From G965216695 sp965216695 (lineage in GTDB: Bacteria; Pseudomonadota; Gammaproteobacteria; Pseudomonadales; Azotimanducaceae): a DNA stretch of 64,000 bases. The position numbers and the translations under genes are program-made. How positions within the stretch are numbered: position 1 is the first letter of the stretch; each line of letters starts with the position of its first letter. The notes beneath the pieces were generated by a model. That model was not told the DNA's origin, made no database searches, and was given only the letters and a program-made list of their open reading frames with translations. The stretch spans positions 2,170,001-2,234,000 of the forward strand of contig OZ244212.1 in the NCBI GenBank assembly GCA_965216695.1, read 5' to 3'. Below, in pieces: positions 13,648 through 22,484 of this stretch.

Positions 13648-14187
13648 CTACGCGACGCTATCTGGTTCGCTGCCGATACTCTTGATTCCCTCCATCGAAC
13701 CAATATCTGATTTAGCTAGCTCCTCAACGAACCCAGGTGGCCAGAAGTTAGTTCTGGACTCTTCGTCCCAGAATTTTTTCCAGGCAGGCCATGTCGAAAT
13801 AAGTGTTCGCCCAGCCCGAAGATAACCCTCATCCTGATCTTCGAATCCTAGACCCATCTCTTTGCTGATGTACTGCGCTTCAGCGATATGGAACCAAGAC
13901 TTCGCGAACATATTGAACTGATTCCACTCTTCTTTGGAATATTCGGCCATGGGGACTTGCACCGATTTCATCATTATCTTCACAAGCTCCGGGTCTCTCG
14001 CAACCTCGCGATGCCAGTCGCTGAACTGAAACGATATCTGGCGCCCGGATTGCATGTGTAGGGAACGCGTATTCGATTCAGTAGCATCTTTTGTTTGGCG
14101 AATCTGAACGGAAAGATAAATGAGAGTTGCTATAACCCCGACCGCACCAAGGGATTCGGCGATCGCACCAACGGCTTCCCAGTTCAT
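13648..14187 (-). CDS. Membrane-anchored protein, cassette family B homologue
   Basis: This 179-residue protein begins NWEAVGAIAESLGAVGVIATLIYLSVQIRQ. This is almost the same layout as the cassette gene at 5907 (NWEAIGAMGEV ... FLAVQLRQ). One N-terminal transmembrane helix is followed by a soluble helical domain with several Trp residues (WHREVARDP, FAKSWFHIAEAQY, WPAWKKFWDEE). No attC flanks it. Function unknown, but the family is widespread as hypothetical proteins of about 160-190 residues. Confidence 0.7.
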   Translation of the reverse strand: MNWEAVGAIAESLGAVGVIATLIYLSVQIRQTKDATESNTRSLHMQSGRQISFQFSDWHREVARDPELVKIMMKSVQVPMAEYSKEEWNQFNMFAKSWFHIAEAQYISKEMGLGFEDQDEGYLRAGRTLISTWPAWKKFWDEESRTNFWPPGFVEELAKSDIGSMEGIKSIGSEPDSVA

Positions 14188-14227
14188 GACTACCTACCTT
14201 CAACGTCTAACCACCATTAGCTTCAAG

Positions 14228-14740
14228 CTATTTGTCGCCGCCACTGCTCTTTTGTCCCGTAACTCCGAAACTAGTCTTGCCGACGATACTTTCGATGTCT
14301 TGAATAAATTCCTGAGTGTAAATAGATGAGTCGTTCTCAGACTCCCACCACTCTGCAACGACGGTGTTTTGCAGCCAACCCGCCAGCCAATTACGCCTTA
14401 CTTCCCAGTTGCGCTGGTCCAGAATCCCCGCTTCGTATTGGAAGTATATGGATTCGAACCTCTGCATTATCGATCTAAGCATTAGAGCCACCTGGACCTG
14501 TTCCGTCGTCGATATCGCGGTGAAACTCCCGGCCTCAACAGCCTTAGACCATGGTCCGGCCAGCGCGGGGCTAACGGCCATTAGGCTGTTGAATTGAGCA
14601 AGAGAATCCTGAGATTGGCTAGCAGCTACGGCCCGCATCGTTTTTGTATTCGTTCGTAGTTCGAATGCGACGTAAAGTAGAGATATGAGGACGGCAAGGC
14701 CACCCAATGCTTCTCCAATGTTCCCTAGTGTTTCCAACAT
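14228..14740 (-). CDS. Membrane-anchored protein, cassette family B homologue
   Basis: This 170-residue protein begins LETLGNIGEALGGLAVLISLLYVAFELRTNT. It has the same one-helix N-terminus and charged E/Q-LR exit as the proteins at 5907 and 13648. The soluble part contains RFESIYFQYEAGILDQRNWE and ends close to a hydrophobic helix. It is the first gene of the minus-strand block. It is separated from the downstream member at 13648 by 40 bp, suggesting tandem duplication or joint capture. Confidence 0.7.
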   Translation of the reverse strand: MLETLGNIGEALGGLAVLISLLYVAFELRTNTKTMRAVAASQSQDSLAQFNSLMAVSPALAGPWSKAVEAGSFTAISTTEQVQVALMLRSIMQRFESIYFQYEAGILDQRNWEVRRNWLAGWLQNTVVAEWWESENDSSIYTQEFIQDIESIVGKTSFGVTGQKSSGGDK

Positions 14741-14778
14741 CAGAACGAGATATCGCGCGACCTAGGACATCGTTTCGA

Positions 14779-14795
14779 GGTGGGTTACACCCACC
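14779..14795 (-). terminator. Perfect hairpin at the border of the low-GC block
   Basis: GGTGGGTTACACCCACC forms a perfect 7-bp stem with a 3-base loop, directly after the P450 stop codon (14796-14798). No run of T follows in the P450 direction, so it could be an attenuator, a REP-like element or a weak terminator. It marks the change from low-GC small genes to the high-GC region. Confidence 0.5.
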
Positions 14796-16109
14796 CTACG
14801 CCCGATCAAACCGCACGTAGATATCCTCCAATGCACGCAACCACATACCTTCCCTACGCCGGTACTCATTGCGCGGCGCCGGACGTATGTTGCGCAACCG
14901 TTGGAACAGTATTTCCCACGCCCACGTCTGCTCGAGCCTGCTTAGCGTCGCCCCGGGGCACACGTGTTCACCAAGCCCGAACGCCAAATGTCGGCCGGCA
15001 TGGGACCTCGTCAGGTCCATCCGGTCCGGATCGGGGTAACGCTTCGGATCGCGATTACCGGCGCCATAACGTATTGAGAGCACGGACCCCTTCGGCACCT
15101 CTACGCCGCCAATCTCCGCGTCTTCAGACACATAGCGAAAGAGCCCCTGGGTCGGGGATTCCACACGCAGAACCTCCTCCACAAACCCTTTAATGAGCGA
15201 TGGGTTCGCCTGCAATTCCTTGTACGCGTCCGGCTGCCGGAACAACAACCACAGTCCGTTCGCCAACGCGAACGTTGTTGTTTCGTTACCACCGATCAGA
15301 AGATGATCAGTAATACCAATAATTTCGGTGTCGGTAAGCGGGCGTTTCTTTCCCGTATCCACGTCGTCGATTTCGATCTGCGTAAGACGCGTTATGATGT
15401 CGTTTTGCGGCGACTTGCGCTTACGCTGCATGGTTTCGAAGATGTAGTGCTGCAGCTCAATGTGTTTTTCAACGGCCCACATCTCCTCTTCCAGAGTAAG
15501 GCCGCGCGAATAGGGCCAAACCCACGCGAAAGACCACTCCTTCAGCTGCGGCAGATCCATTCGAGGGAAGCCAAGCAGCTCCGCAATCACACGCATCGGC
15601 AACGGTTCCGCGAATCGGTCGATAAACTCGATCTCGCCTTCGTCGATCCAATCGTCGATCAGCTCGTTGATCGTATCCCGCACGAACGGCTCGCGTTCGC
15701 GAACGGCGGATGCCGTAAGTGCCGGGTCTACTAGAGCACGATAGTGCGCGTGTTTAGGGAGGTTTTCACCCAACGCCGTATAGCGCGGCCAACCCTTCTC
15801 TTCATAGAGTGCGCGCGCCTCCGGAAACTTGACCAACGGTTCAACCGCGCCTACGTCCGGACCCGCGGTAAACAGAGCGGGGTTGCGAAGTACATATTCA
15901 AGGTCTTCGTAGCGCGTGAGCACATACATCCCGAGCTGCGGCATGTAGTAAACGGGGCTTTCCTCCCGAATGACGTCATACGCATCGAACCAGTTCCGCT
16001 GCACCACCGGATCCATGAAATCCACATCCGCCGCGGACGAAAACGGACACTTACCGGTGATGCGCCCCGGATCCACGCCCGTCGCTGAAGCCTGGTTGGT
16101 TTCGGTCAC
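14796..16109 (-). CDS. Cytochrome P450
   Basis: This 437-residue soluble bacterial P450 has all the landmarks. The oxygen-binding I-helix reads LIGGNETTT. The K-helix ExxR is EVLRVESP. The haem ligand loop is FGLGEHVCPG, with the cysteine as fifth iron ligand. It is expected to hydroxylate a small hydrophobic substrate using reductase partners not encoded nearby. Its relation to CYP families acting on terpenoids, steroids or fatty acids cannot be settled by eye. A second P450 lies at 24277. The gene appears to be a single transcription unit facing the low-GC block. Confidence 0.95.
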   Translation of the reverse strand: MTETNQASATGVDPGRITGKCPFSSAADVDFMDPVVQRNWFDAYDVIREESPVYYMPQLGMYVLTRYEDLEYVLRNPALFTAGPDVGAVEPLVKFPEARALYEEKGWPRYTALGENLPKHAHYRALVDPALTASAVREREPFVRDTINELIDDWIDEGEIEFIDRFAEPLPMRVIAELLGFPRMDLPQLKEWSFAWVWPYSRGLTLEEEMWAVEKHIELQHYIFETMQRKRKSPQNDIITRLTQIEIDDVDTGKKRPLTDTEIIGITDHLLIGGNETTTFALANGLWLLFRQPDAYKELQANPSLIKGFVEEVLRVESPTQGLFRYVSEDAEIGGVEVPKGSVLSIRYGAGNRDPKRYPDPDRMDLTRSHAGRHLAFGLGEHVCPGATLSRLEQTWAWEILFQRLRNIRPAPRNEYRRREGMWLRALEDIYVRFDRA

Positions 16110-16175
16110 TGTGTTACCCCCTGTCTAAGCGCTCCCGCCTTCGTGTGTCGATCAGCATACAACGTTTCCTGCCTG

Positions 16176-16868
16176 TTACGCCGCGCCGAAAAAACTACCG
16201 ACCACAGACGTTGCGGCCATTGCCAACGCACCCCACACCACTACCCGACGAACGCTCGTTAAGACACGTGCCCGGCCAGCATAGGCTGCAAGCCAGCCAA
16301 GCAAAACTAACGCACACAGCGCACTGCCGGCTACGGCTGCGGGCGCTTGCGAATACGGAGCCAAAGCGAGAGCGGCGATGGGGAGTGCTGCACCGGTCGC
16401 AAATGAGACCGCGGAGAACAACGCGGCCTGGAGAGGGCGCGCCGACGCAATCTCCGTTAACCCGAGTTCGTCCCGGGCATGCGCCCCGAGCGCATCGTGT
16501 TGCATCAGCTGGCGCGCCACTTCATGGGCAAGGTCGTCATCCAACCCGCGTTCTGTGTATATCCCCGCCAGCTCGCGGTGCTCGAATTCCGGGTTCTCCC
16601 GCAATTCCTTGCGTTCGCGCGCGAGATCGGCGTTCTCGGTATCGGCCTGCGAGCTTACCGACACGTACTCGCCCGCGGCCATGGACACCGCACCCGCTAC
16701 AAGCGCCGCGATGCCCGTCAACAGCGCTGTATCGAACGCAACATTCGCCATCGTTACGCCAAGCAGCAGGCTCGCAGTGGAAATGATGCCGTCATTGGCG
16801 CCGAGAACCGCGGCGCGCAGCCAGCCGATCCGGTCCGTAAAGTGATGCTCAGGATGCGCGCGCGACAT
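16176..16868 (-). CDS. VIT/CCC1-family iron/manganese transporter
   Basis: From ATG 16868 the protein has 230 residues. The first helix region carries LRAAVLGANDGIISTASLLLGV, the hallmark of the VIT1/CCC1 family (G-x-N-D-G-I). Then comes AAGEYVSVSSQADTE, followed by a cytoplasmic acidic helix (about residues 70-130) that binds metal in this family. Three C-terminal helices complete the usual five-helix fold. It likely moves Fe2+ or Mn2+ across the inner membrane for detoxification. A start three codons upstream (16877) is possible. Confidence 0.9.
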   Translation of the reverse strand: MSRAHPEHHFTDRIGWLRAAVLGANDGIISTASLLLGVTMANVAFDTALLTGIAALVAGAVSMAAGEYVSVSSQADTENADLARERKELRENPEFEHRELAGIYTERGLDDDLAHEVARQLMQHDALGAHARDELGLTEIASARPLQAALFSAVSFATGAALPIAALALAPYSQAPAAVAGSALCALVLLGWLAAYAGRARVLTSVRRVVVWGALAMAATSVVGSFFGAA

Positions 16869-16906
16869 ACACCCCACCGTTGGTCATTGCGCGCGCCACT
16901 GGCATG

Positions 16907-17518
16907 CTACTTTTTGGCTTGCGCACGCGCCAGCGCGGGTCGCGCGTAGCAGGCATCCATCCAGCGTTGAACATTCTTGTGTTCGCTTACGCCAATGTCG
17001 CCCATACCGAACAGCAGCATCACACCCACCACGTTGATGTCTGCCACACTGAAGTCAGCGCCAAGCAGATAGTCCTGCTTAGAAAGATGTGCGTCCAACA
17101 CCTTCAGCGGGCGCTGCAGGCTTTCGATCGCCCCGTCTACCACCGTTTGGTCCCGGTCCGCTTCAGGTACGAAAAACTTCTGAATTACCACCTGCATCTG
17201 CAATGGTTCGATCTCACTGATCGCCCATACACTCCACTGCCACGCACGAGCCTCGTCTGGGGCGTTGTCAGGGTACAGACTGCCCCCGTACGACTTCGCC
17301 AGGTAAAGATTGATTGCCATGGACTCGAACAACACCACATCGCCGTCCACCAGTGCCGGAATGCGTCCGTTGGGATTGATCGCAAGATACTCGGGTGTTT
17401 TGGAGTCTTCGAAGAAGTGGGTGGGTACATGATCGTAATCTATGCCGACCTCTTCGATCCCCCATACCGCGCGCAGCGCGCGGGATTGCGCCGTACCGTA
17501 TACCGTGGGTTTGCTCAT
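16907..17518 (-). CDS. Glutathione S-transferase family protein
   Basis: This 203-residue protein has an N-terminal thioredoxin-like domain (PTVYGTAQSRALRAVWGIEEVGIDYDHVP), with NPNGRIPALVDGDVVLFESMAINLYLA containing the cis-Pro and the E-S glutathione contacts. The C-terminal helical domain has YLLGADFSVADINV, the conserved N-capping box. It probably conjugates glutathione to electrophiles, such as products of the neighbouring oxidases (inferred). A second GST lies at 45304. Length is normal for the family. Confidence 0.9.
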   Translation of the reverse strand: MSKPTVYGTAQSRALRAVWGIEEVGIDYDHVPTHFFEDSKTPEYLAINPNGRIPALVDGDVVLFESMAINLYLAKSYGGSLYPDNAPDEARAWQWSVWAISEIEPLQMQVVIQKFFVPEADRDQTVVDGAIESLQRPLKVLDAHLSKQDYLLGADFSVADINVVGVMLLFGMGDIGVSEHKNVQRWMDACYARPALARAQAKK

Positions 17519-17564
17519 TTGTTGTTGTCTCCAGTTAGTGGTTGTTCATGCTTTTGCCGGTTCG

Positions 17565-19229
17565 TTACTGCCCCACAAGGCGGCGGTTGGCGGGGTACGA
17601 AACCGAATACTGGTGTTGCACCGTCCATTCCTGGCCGGACGCAAGCGCCTTGCGCCACAGAATTACGCCGGGTTTGTTGCGCAGATCTTCTTCTGTAGGC
17701 TTGGTCGCCGAGCGGGGCACTTCCACTTCAATGTCGTCGTCACTCGGTACCGGGTAACGATCCAGCACCTCCACTACCGCCTCTCCTGCTGCACGGTTCG
17801 TTAACGTAAAGTGAATATCCGTGCGTTCTACAATGCGCCGGCCGATCAAACCCGACTCGCCTTTGGCAGCGCCCTGATCCGCAACGCGCACCTCTATGCG
17901 GCGGTCCTGGCCGAGCGGAATGCGGATATTCTCCGCTCCCGGCATTAACGCGGGAAGTTGAGCTGCGCCCGCGTAAACGCCGTCTACGAATATGTTCATC
18001 CGGCTCGCGCCCAGCGGTACGTCGCTATCGTAATCGAGGCGCGCCACCAGAAATGCCTGGCTGCTGCGGGATGGGATGACACGGGATATGAGATCGACAT
18101 CGAAGCTCTGTGTGGTGAGATCAAACGTCTGCTCCTGGTCACGCCGGTTGGCAACGTCCACACGTCCGGGCACGTCGTAGCTGGTCGCGAATCGTCCGAC
18201 CCGCACCGGCGGCGGTGCCGACGGTATCTCTGCCTCCGCCATATCAGCAAACCCCGCGCCCCTCTGCTTTTGACCCGTTACAACAATCTCTTCGAGCATT
18301 GAGGGTTCGGCTGCCACGCCCGAATACACGCGCGGGTCTTCGAGATCAACGAACAGGCTGTCGGGCTCCGGCACGGCCACCGTGCCGGAAGGTTCACTGG
18401 TGGACAGCACCAGAGAGACATTGGACCAGCTTTCGTCGGATTGCTGCCACACCGCTCCCTTCTGCCCCAGTTGCAGCGCGCCCGCGGAACTGTTCAACCG
18501 CGCCTCGTACACCGGCGCCCAACCGGCCGCACCCTGCGGATAACGCACTCGCAATTCGGCGTCGCGAGCGCCATCGGATGCAACCCACACATTCACGATC
18601 GACTCTTCCAATCGGCCCCGCTGCAGTTGCGCCAGTTCTCGCTTCAGGACGTTGAGTTCCTTGTCCGCGTCTTTGCGGCGCGCACCGTTGTTACGAATCG
18701 TGGCATAGGCATCGGCCGCGCCATTCTGCAAAACGCCGAGTGCCTGTTGCCAGGACGTGGCGTTGGCGTTGCCACTCGCTGCCTGGGTCCAGGTGTCCTT
18801 CGCATAACCTTCGGCAAGGCCTTCCAGAAACTTGATCTTGAGTTGCGCAGCCTTCGTGTCGTCGTCGATTGCCGCCACCGCCAGCGCCGCGTCGTCCACG
18901 CGTTTCTGTAGCGCCACCACCGCCGGGTCGTTGGCGTCGCGCGTTTGCAGCGACTCGCGCTTTACCTGGCCAACCCGCACACCCTCGCCAGACACCGCCA
19001 CGCGCAAAGACTCGACCTGTACGTTCGCGGGCAGGCCCAGAACGCGGAAGTGATTGGAACCGCGTTGCAACGACACATTGGCCACGCGCGTAATCATCGC
19101 GCTTCGCGGGTATACCACCACGCTGTCTACGCGGGTACGCACGTCGGCACCCGCCGGTTGGGCCGCGGCTTGCGTCGCCACCGCCGCCATGAGCCCGATG
19201 CAGCCAACGGCTCGAATTGCTCCTTTCAT
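17565..19229 (-). CDS. MuiA-type DUF4139 protein with a TonB-box-like insert
   Basis: The start ATG at 19229 overlaps the upstream amidase stop by one base. The protein has 554 residues with a signal peptide (about 1-24). A DUF4140-like domain (VDSVVVYPRSAMITRVANVSL) is followed by a long coiled-coil segment (about 105-210). The C-terminal DUF4139 domain (YPQGAAGWAPVYEARL ... VEVLDRYPVPSDDDIEVE) follows. Relatives are called mucoidy inhibitor A; the mechanism is unknown. Residues 313-323 (EEIVVTGQKQR) resemble the start of a TonB-dependent receptor plug and are unexpected in this family. Confidence 0.88.
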   Translation of the reverse strand: MKGAIRAVGCIGLMAAVATQAAAQPAGADVRTRVDSVVVYPRSAMITRVANVSLQRGSNHFRVLGLPANVQVESLRVAVSGEGVRVGQVKRESLQTRDANDPAVVALQKRVDDAALAVAAIDDDTKAAQLKIKFLEGLAEGYAKDTWTQAASGNANATSWQQALGVLQNGAADAYATIRNNGARRKDADKELNVLKRELAQLQRGRLEESIVNVWVASDGARDAELRVRYPQGAAGWAPVYEARLNSSAGALQLGQKGAVWQQSDESWSNVSLVLSTSEPSGTVAVPEPDSLFVDLEDPRVYSGVAAEPSMLEEIVVTGQKQRGAGFADMAEAEIPSAPPPVRVGRFATSYDVPGRVDVANRRDQEQTFDLTTQSFDVDLISRVIPSRSSQAFLVARLDYDSDVPLGASRMNIFVDGVYAGAAQLPALMPGAENIRIPLGQDRRIEVRVADQGAAKGESGLIGRRIVERTDIHFTLTNRAAGEAVVEVLDRYPVPSDDDIEVEVPRSATKPTEEDLRNKPGVILWRKALASGQEWTVQHQYSVSYPANRRLVGQ

Positions 19230-20674
19230 CACGTTCCTTCTCCTCGTCGAGATTGCTGGATCTGCGCGTAGTCCGGTTCGCGTTCGGCAAATCCCGTTGC
19301 CCGAGCATACATGTGCGCCACCGAAAGCACCGCCCGGTCTGCGCGCGGCGGACCCACCACCTGCAAACCCACCGGCAGCCCGTCGGCCGTGAATCCGCAG
19401 GGCACGCAAACCACCGGGCAACCCGTAAGCGTGATGGCGCTGCAAATTTCCATCCACTCAAGGTAGTTATCGAAACGCACCTCACCGATACCCCGCGGCC
19501 AATCCAGCGTCTTGTCGAAGGGTGGAACCTGCGTGGCAGGCAAGATCAGGTAGTGGTACGTGTCGAAAAATTCCGTCACCCGAAGCAACAGCTTCTGGTG
19601 TGCCACCTGGGCGCGGCCGATGTCTTCCGGCGTGAGCGCCAGACCCCGCTCAATGTTCCAGCGCACTGTGTCTTTCAGTTGATCGGGTTGGCTTCGATAG
19701 TACGACGCATAGCTCGCCACAAAGCCGAGCGCGCGCAGAACCTGAAAGATCTCCGGGGCATCGCGCAGATCCGGATGTGCGTGCTCTACCCGGCAGCCGA
19801 GTTGCTCGAACACCGCGGGCGCCTGCGCCACGACGTCCGCCACGTCCGGCGCTACCGGTAGAAATCCAAGGTCCAACGAGAACGCCAACGGCACATCATC
19901 GAGCCGACAGTTGTAGTCGGTATCGAACGCAGCTGGGTTGTCGACCAATGACAGCGGCGCGCGTATGTCCGGACCGGCCATCACGGACAGCAACCGACCT
20001 AGATCCGGAACCGATCGCGCCATCGGACCCACCACGGGCAGCGGATTCCATGCGGTGCGGTCCGGCACATTGGGCACCCGCCCGGGGCTCGGCCGGAACC
20101 CCATAACGTTACAGAACGCCGCCGGGTTGCGCAGCGAACCGCCAAGGTCGCTGCCATCCGCCAACGGCAGCATGCGCGCTGCCACCGCGGCCGCCGCGCC
20201 GCCGCTGGACCCGCCCGCGGTGCGGTCCACCGCATAGGGCGTGGCCGTGGTGCCGAAGAGCGTGTTGAACGTCTGCGATCCGGCACCCCATTCCGGGGTA
20301 TTCGTTTTGCCGATTATGTTGGCGCCGGCCGCGCGGACCCGCGCCACATGAAGCGCATCGAAATCCGGTACGTTGTCCGTAAACAAGGGCGACGCGTACG
20401 TAGTACGCATTCCCCGCGTTTCGGCGAGGTCCTTTATGGCAACCGGCAGGCCTTCCAGGGGCCGCGCCGGTTCGCGGGCAAGTCGCGCATCCGCTGCGCG
20501 CGCTGTCTTCACCGCGCCCTCGGCGTCGAGCGTACAGATCGCATTCACGCTGGGATTGATCGCGTCGATCCATTCCAGGTACGCCATCAACACCTCTTCG
20601 CAGGAGACGTCACGCCCGGCCACACGCCGCTGTAGGTCGATGGCGGACAGACGACAAAGCTCGGGAATGTGCAA
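19229..20674 (-). CDS. Amidase signature family enzyme
   Basis: A TTG at 20674 gives 481 residues beginning HIPELCRLSAIDLQRRV. Catalytic residues are visible: Lys in PVAIKDLAETRG, the Ser-rich AGGSSGGAAAAVAA, and SDLGGSLRNPA with the acyl-forming Ser. It hydrolyses an amide; the substrate is unknown. No ATG or GTG was found near the family's usual start, so the TTG is a judgement. The gene is divergent from the acyl-CoA synthetase and overlaps the MuiA gene downstream, suggesting one transcription unit of two genes. Confidence 0.9.
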   Translation of the reverse strand: MHIPELCRLSAIDLQRRVAGRDVSCEEVLMAYLEWIDAINPSVNAICTLDAEGAVKTARAADARLAREPARPLEGLPVAIKDLAETRGMRTTYASPLFTDNVPDFDALHVARVRAAGANIIGKTNTPEWGAGSQTFNTLFGTTATPYAVDRTAGGSSGGAAAAVAARMLPLADGSDLGGSLRNPAAFCNVMGFRPSPGRVPNVPDRTAWNPLPVVGPMARSVPDLGRLLSVMAGPDIRAPLSLVDNPAAFDTDYNCRLDDVPLAFSLDLGFLPVAPDVADVVAQAPAVFEQLGCRVEHAHPDLRDAPEIFQVLRALGFVASYASYYRSQPDQLKDTVRWNIERGLALTPEDIGRAQVAHQKLLLRVTEFFDTYHYLILPATQVPPFDKTLDWPRGIGEVRFDNYLEWMEICSAITLTGCPVVCVPCGFTADGLPVGLQVVGPPRADRAVLSVAHMYARATGFAEREPDYAQIQQSRRGEGT

Positions 20675-20822
20675 GGTTGCCCCCGCGCGACCGTTTGACC
20701 CAATATAACCATAGGAGAGGGGCAGCCGTCGCCGCGCAAACCGCGAGGCCAGGCGGCCAACCGTCCGTGCGGGCCTGCAAGAAGCCCGCGCACTAGCAAT
20801 GCCAAGGGGGACGCGCGCGCAC
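20675..20822. promoter_or_regulatory. Divergent intergenic region, amidase / acyl-CoA synthetase
   Basis: This 148-bp region between divergent genes must hold both promoters. No strong -35/-10 pair or palindrome was picked out by eye. It is GC-rich apart from CCCAATATAACCATAGG near 20699. Confidence 0.4.
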
Positions 20823-22445
20823 ATGGTGCCGGACACACCACCCATTGAGGTCACCACACTGGGCGATCTGCTGCTGCGCGCGGCGCAGCGCTTCCCAAAG
20901 CAGGACGCGCTCGTATTCCCGGACACCGCACTCACGTTCGAGGCGCTGTGGGATCGCGCTACCGACTGGGCGCGGGCGTTCCTGCATTTTGGTATTGGAC
21001 CCCGCGATCACGTGGGCGTGCTGATGCCCAATTGCCCCGAATACATTGAAGCCCTGTTCGGCATAACGATGCTGGGCGCCGTCTGCGTTCCGATCAACGC
21101 GCGCAACAAAGCACCGGAACTCGCCTACGTGGTAGAGAACGCCGACCTGAAAGCTATCGTAACGAGCGACGCCATCTCGGAATACGCGAATTTCGGTGCG
21201 CTGTTGACGCAGGCGCTACCGGGGCTCGCGGAGGCCACGGACCCGCGGGCGCTCGCGATCGACGACACGCCGATGCTGCGCTTTGCGGTGATGCTCGGTG
21301 CACCGCAGGCCGGATTCGTGGCCGAAACCGCGTTCCGGGACGCCGCTGCGGGCGTGCCATTAGACGACGTTACCCGGTGCCGCCAGCAGGTGAGTCTGCG
21401 CGACACGTGCATCATGATGTACACGTCCGGCACCACCGCCAATCCCAAAGGCTGTCCGTTGTCGCATGAAGCGCTGGTTCGAAACGGCATGAACATGAAC
21501 CGCGAGCGCTACCACCTCACCGAAGAAGACCGCTTCTGGACACCGCTGCCGATGTTTCACATGTCGTCCATTCTGCCGATGGCCTGTTGTTACGACGCCG
21601 GCGCGGCTCTGTTGTCCATGCGCCGCTTTGACGCCGGACCGGCGCTCGAGATGCTGGAGCGCGAGCGCGCAACGGTCGCATTTCCATCGTTTCCCACGGT
21701 AATGAACGACCTGATCACCCACCCGGATTTCGCCAGCCGGGACCTGAGCCGAATTCGACGCATGAACAACGTGGCACCGCCGGAAGTTCTGGCGACATTC
21801 CAGGCCGCGATGCCGCACGCCGTACAAACCGCTGCATACGGGCTTACCGAAGCGAGCGGCGTGATTGCGTTCAACCACCCGGACGAAACCCTCGACCAGC
21901 GCACCACGACGTGCGGCCAACCCTTCACCGGTATCGAGGTGCGCATCGCGGACCCCGAAACCGGGGCACAACTGCCGACGGACGAACGCGGCGAGTTGTG
22001 GGTGCGTGGCTACGCCGTATTCGACGGCTACTACAAGTCTCCGGAGAAGAACGCCGAGAGCCTGGTGGACGGCTGGCTCCGAACCGGCGATCTGTGCAGC
22101 CTGGATGAACACGGCGGCATCCGCTTTCACGGTCGGTTGAAAGACATGCTGAAAGTGGGCGGCGAAAACGTTGCCGCGCTCGAGATCGAAGCGCATCTCG
22201 CAACGCACCCCAAGATTAAGTTTGCACAGGTGGTCGGCGTGCCGGACGCGCGCCTGACCGAGGTGGCCGCGGCGTTCGTGGAACTGCACGACGGCCAGCG
22301 CATGACGGACGATGAGGTGATCGGCCACTGCAAGGGTCAGATGGCCGGCTTCAAGGTACCGCGCCACGTACGATTCGTAACCGAGTGGCCAATGTCGTCC
22401 ACCAAAGTACAGAAATTCAAACTACTCGAATCATTCCTCGCATAG
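20823..22445 (+). CDS. AMP-dependent acyl-CoA synthetase/ligase
   Basis: From ATG 20823 the enzyme has 540 residues. It has the P-loop motif MMYTSGTTANPKGC, the adenine motif AAYGLTEASG, and the C-terminal hinge and lysine region (WLRTGDLCSLDEHG, GRLKDMLKVGGENVAALEIE). The last catalytic Lys is in STKVQKFKL. Members activate carboxylic acids to CoA thioesters via acyl-AMP. The substrate could be a medium-chain, aromatic or terpenoid acid. It heads an operon with an SDR and a cupin (gap 39 bp, then overlap), which suggests a degradation pathway. Confidence 0.93.
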   Translation: MVPDTPPIEVTTLGDLLLRAAQRFPKQDALVFPDTALTFEALWDRATDWARAFLHFGIGPRDHVGVLMPNCPEYIEALFGITMLGAVCVPINARNKAPELAYVVENADLKAIVTSDAISEYANFGALLTQALPGLAEATDPRALAIDDTPMLRFAVMLGAPQAGFVAETAFRDAAAGVPLDDVTRCRQQVSLRDTCIMMYTSGTTANPKGCPLSHEALVRNGMNMNRERYHLTEEDRFWTPLPMFHMSSILPMACCYDAGAALLSMRRFDAGPALEMLERERATVAFPSFPTVMNDLITHPDFASRDLSRIRRMNNVAPPEVLATFQAAMPHAVQTAAYGLTEASGVIAFNHPDETLDQRTTTCGQPFTGIEVRIADPETGAQLPTDERGELWVRGYAVFDGYYKSPEKNAESLVDGWLRTGDLCSLDEHGGIRFHGRLKDMLKVGGENVAALEIEAHLATHPKIKFAQVVGVPDARLTEVAAAFVELHDGQRMTDDEVIGHCKGQMAGFKVPRHVRFVTEWPMSSTKVQKFKLLESFLA

Positions 22446-22484
22446 CCCGATTACGTAACTAAAACGACAACAGGAGAACAACCG

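Noticed and set aside
14196..14225. GTCTAAC-like sequence between the two family B genes on the minus strand
   Set aside because: Only one box is recognisable and the spacer of 40 bp is too short to hold an attC.
18691..19485. Long minus-strand ORF overlapping MuiA and the amidase
   Set aside because: It is a different frame of two well-supported genes and has no recognisable motif.
21360..22367. 335-codon minus-strand ORF antisense to the acyl-CoA synthetase
   Set aside because: The sense strand encodes a complete enzyme with all motifs; the antisense frame is open only because of high GC.
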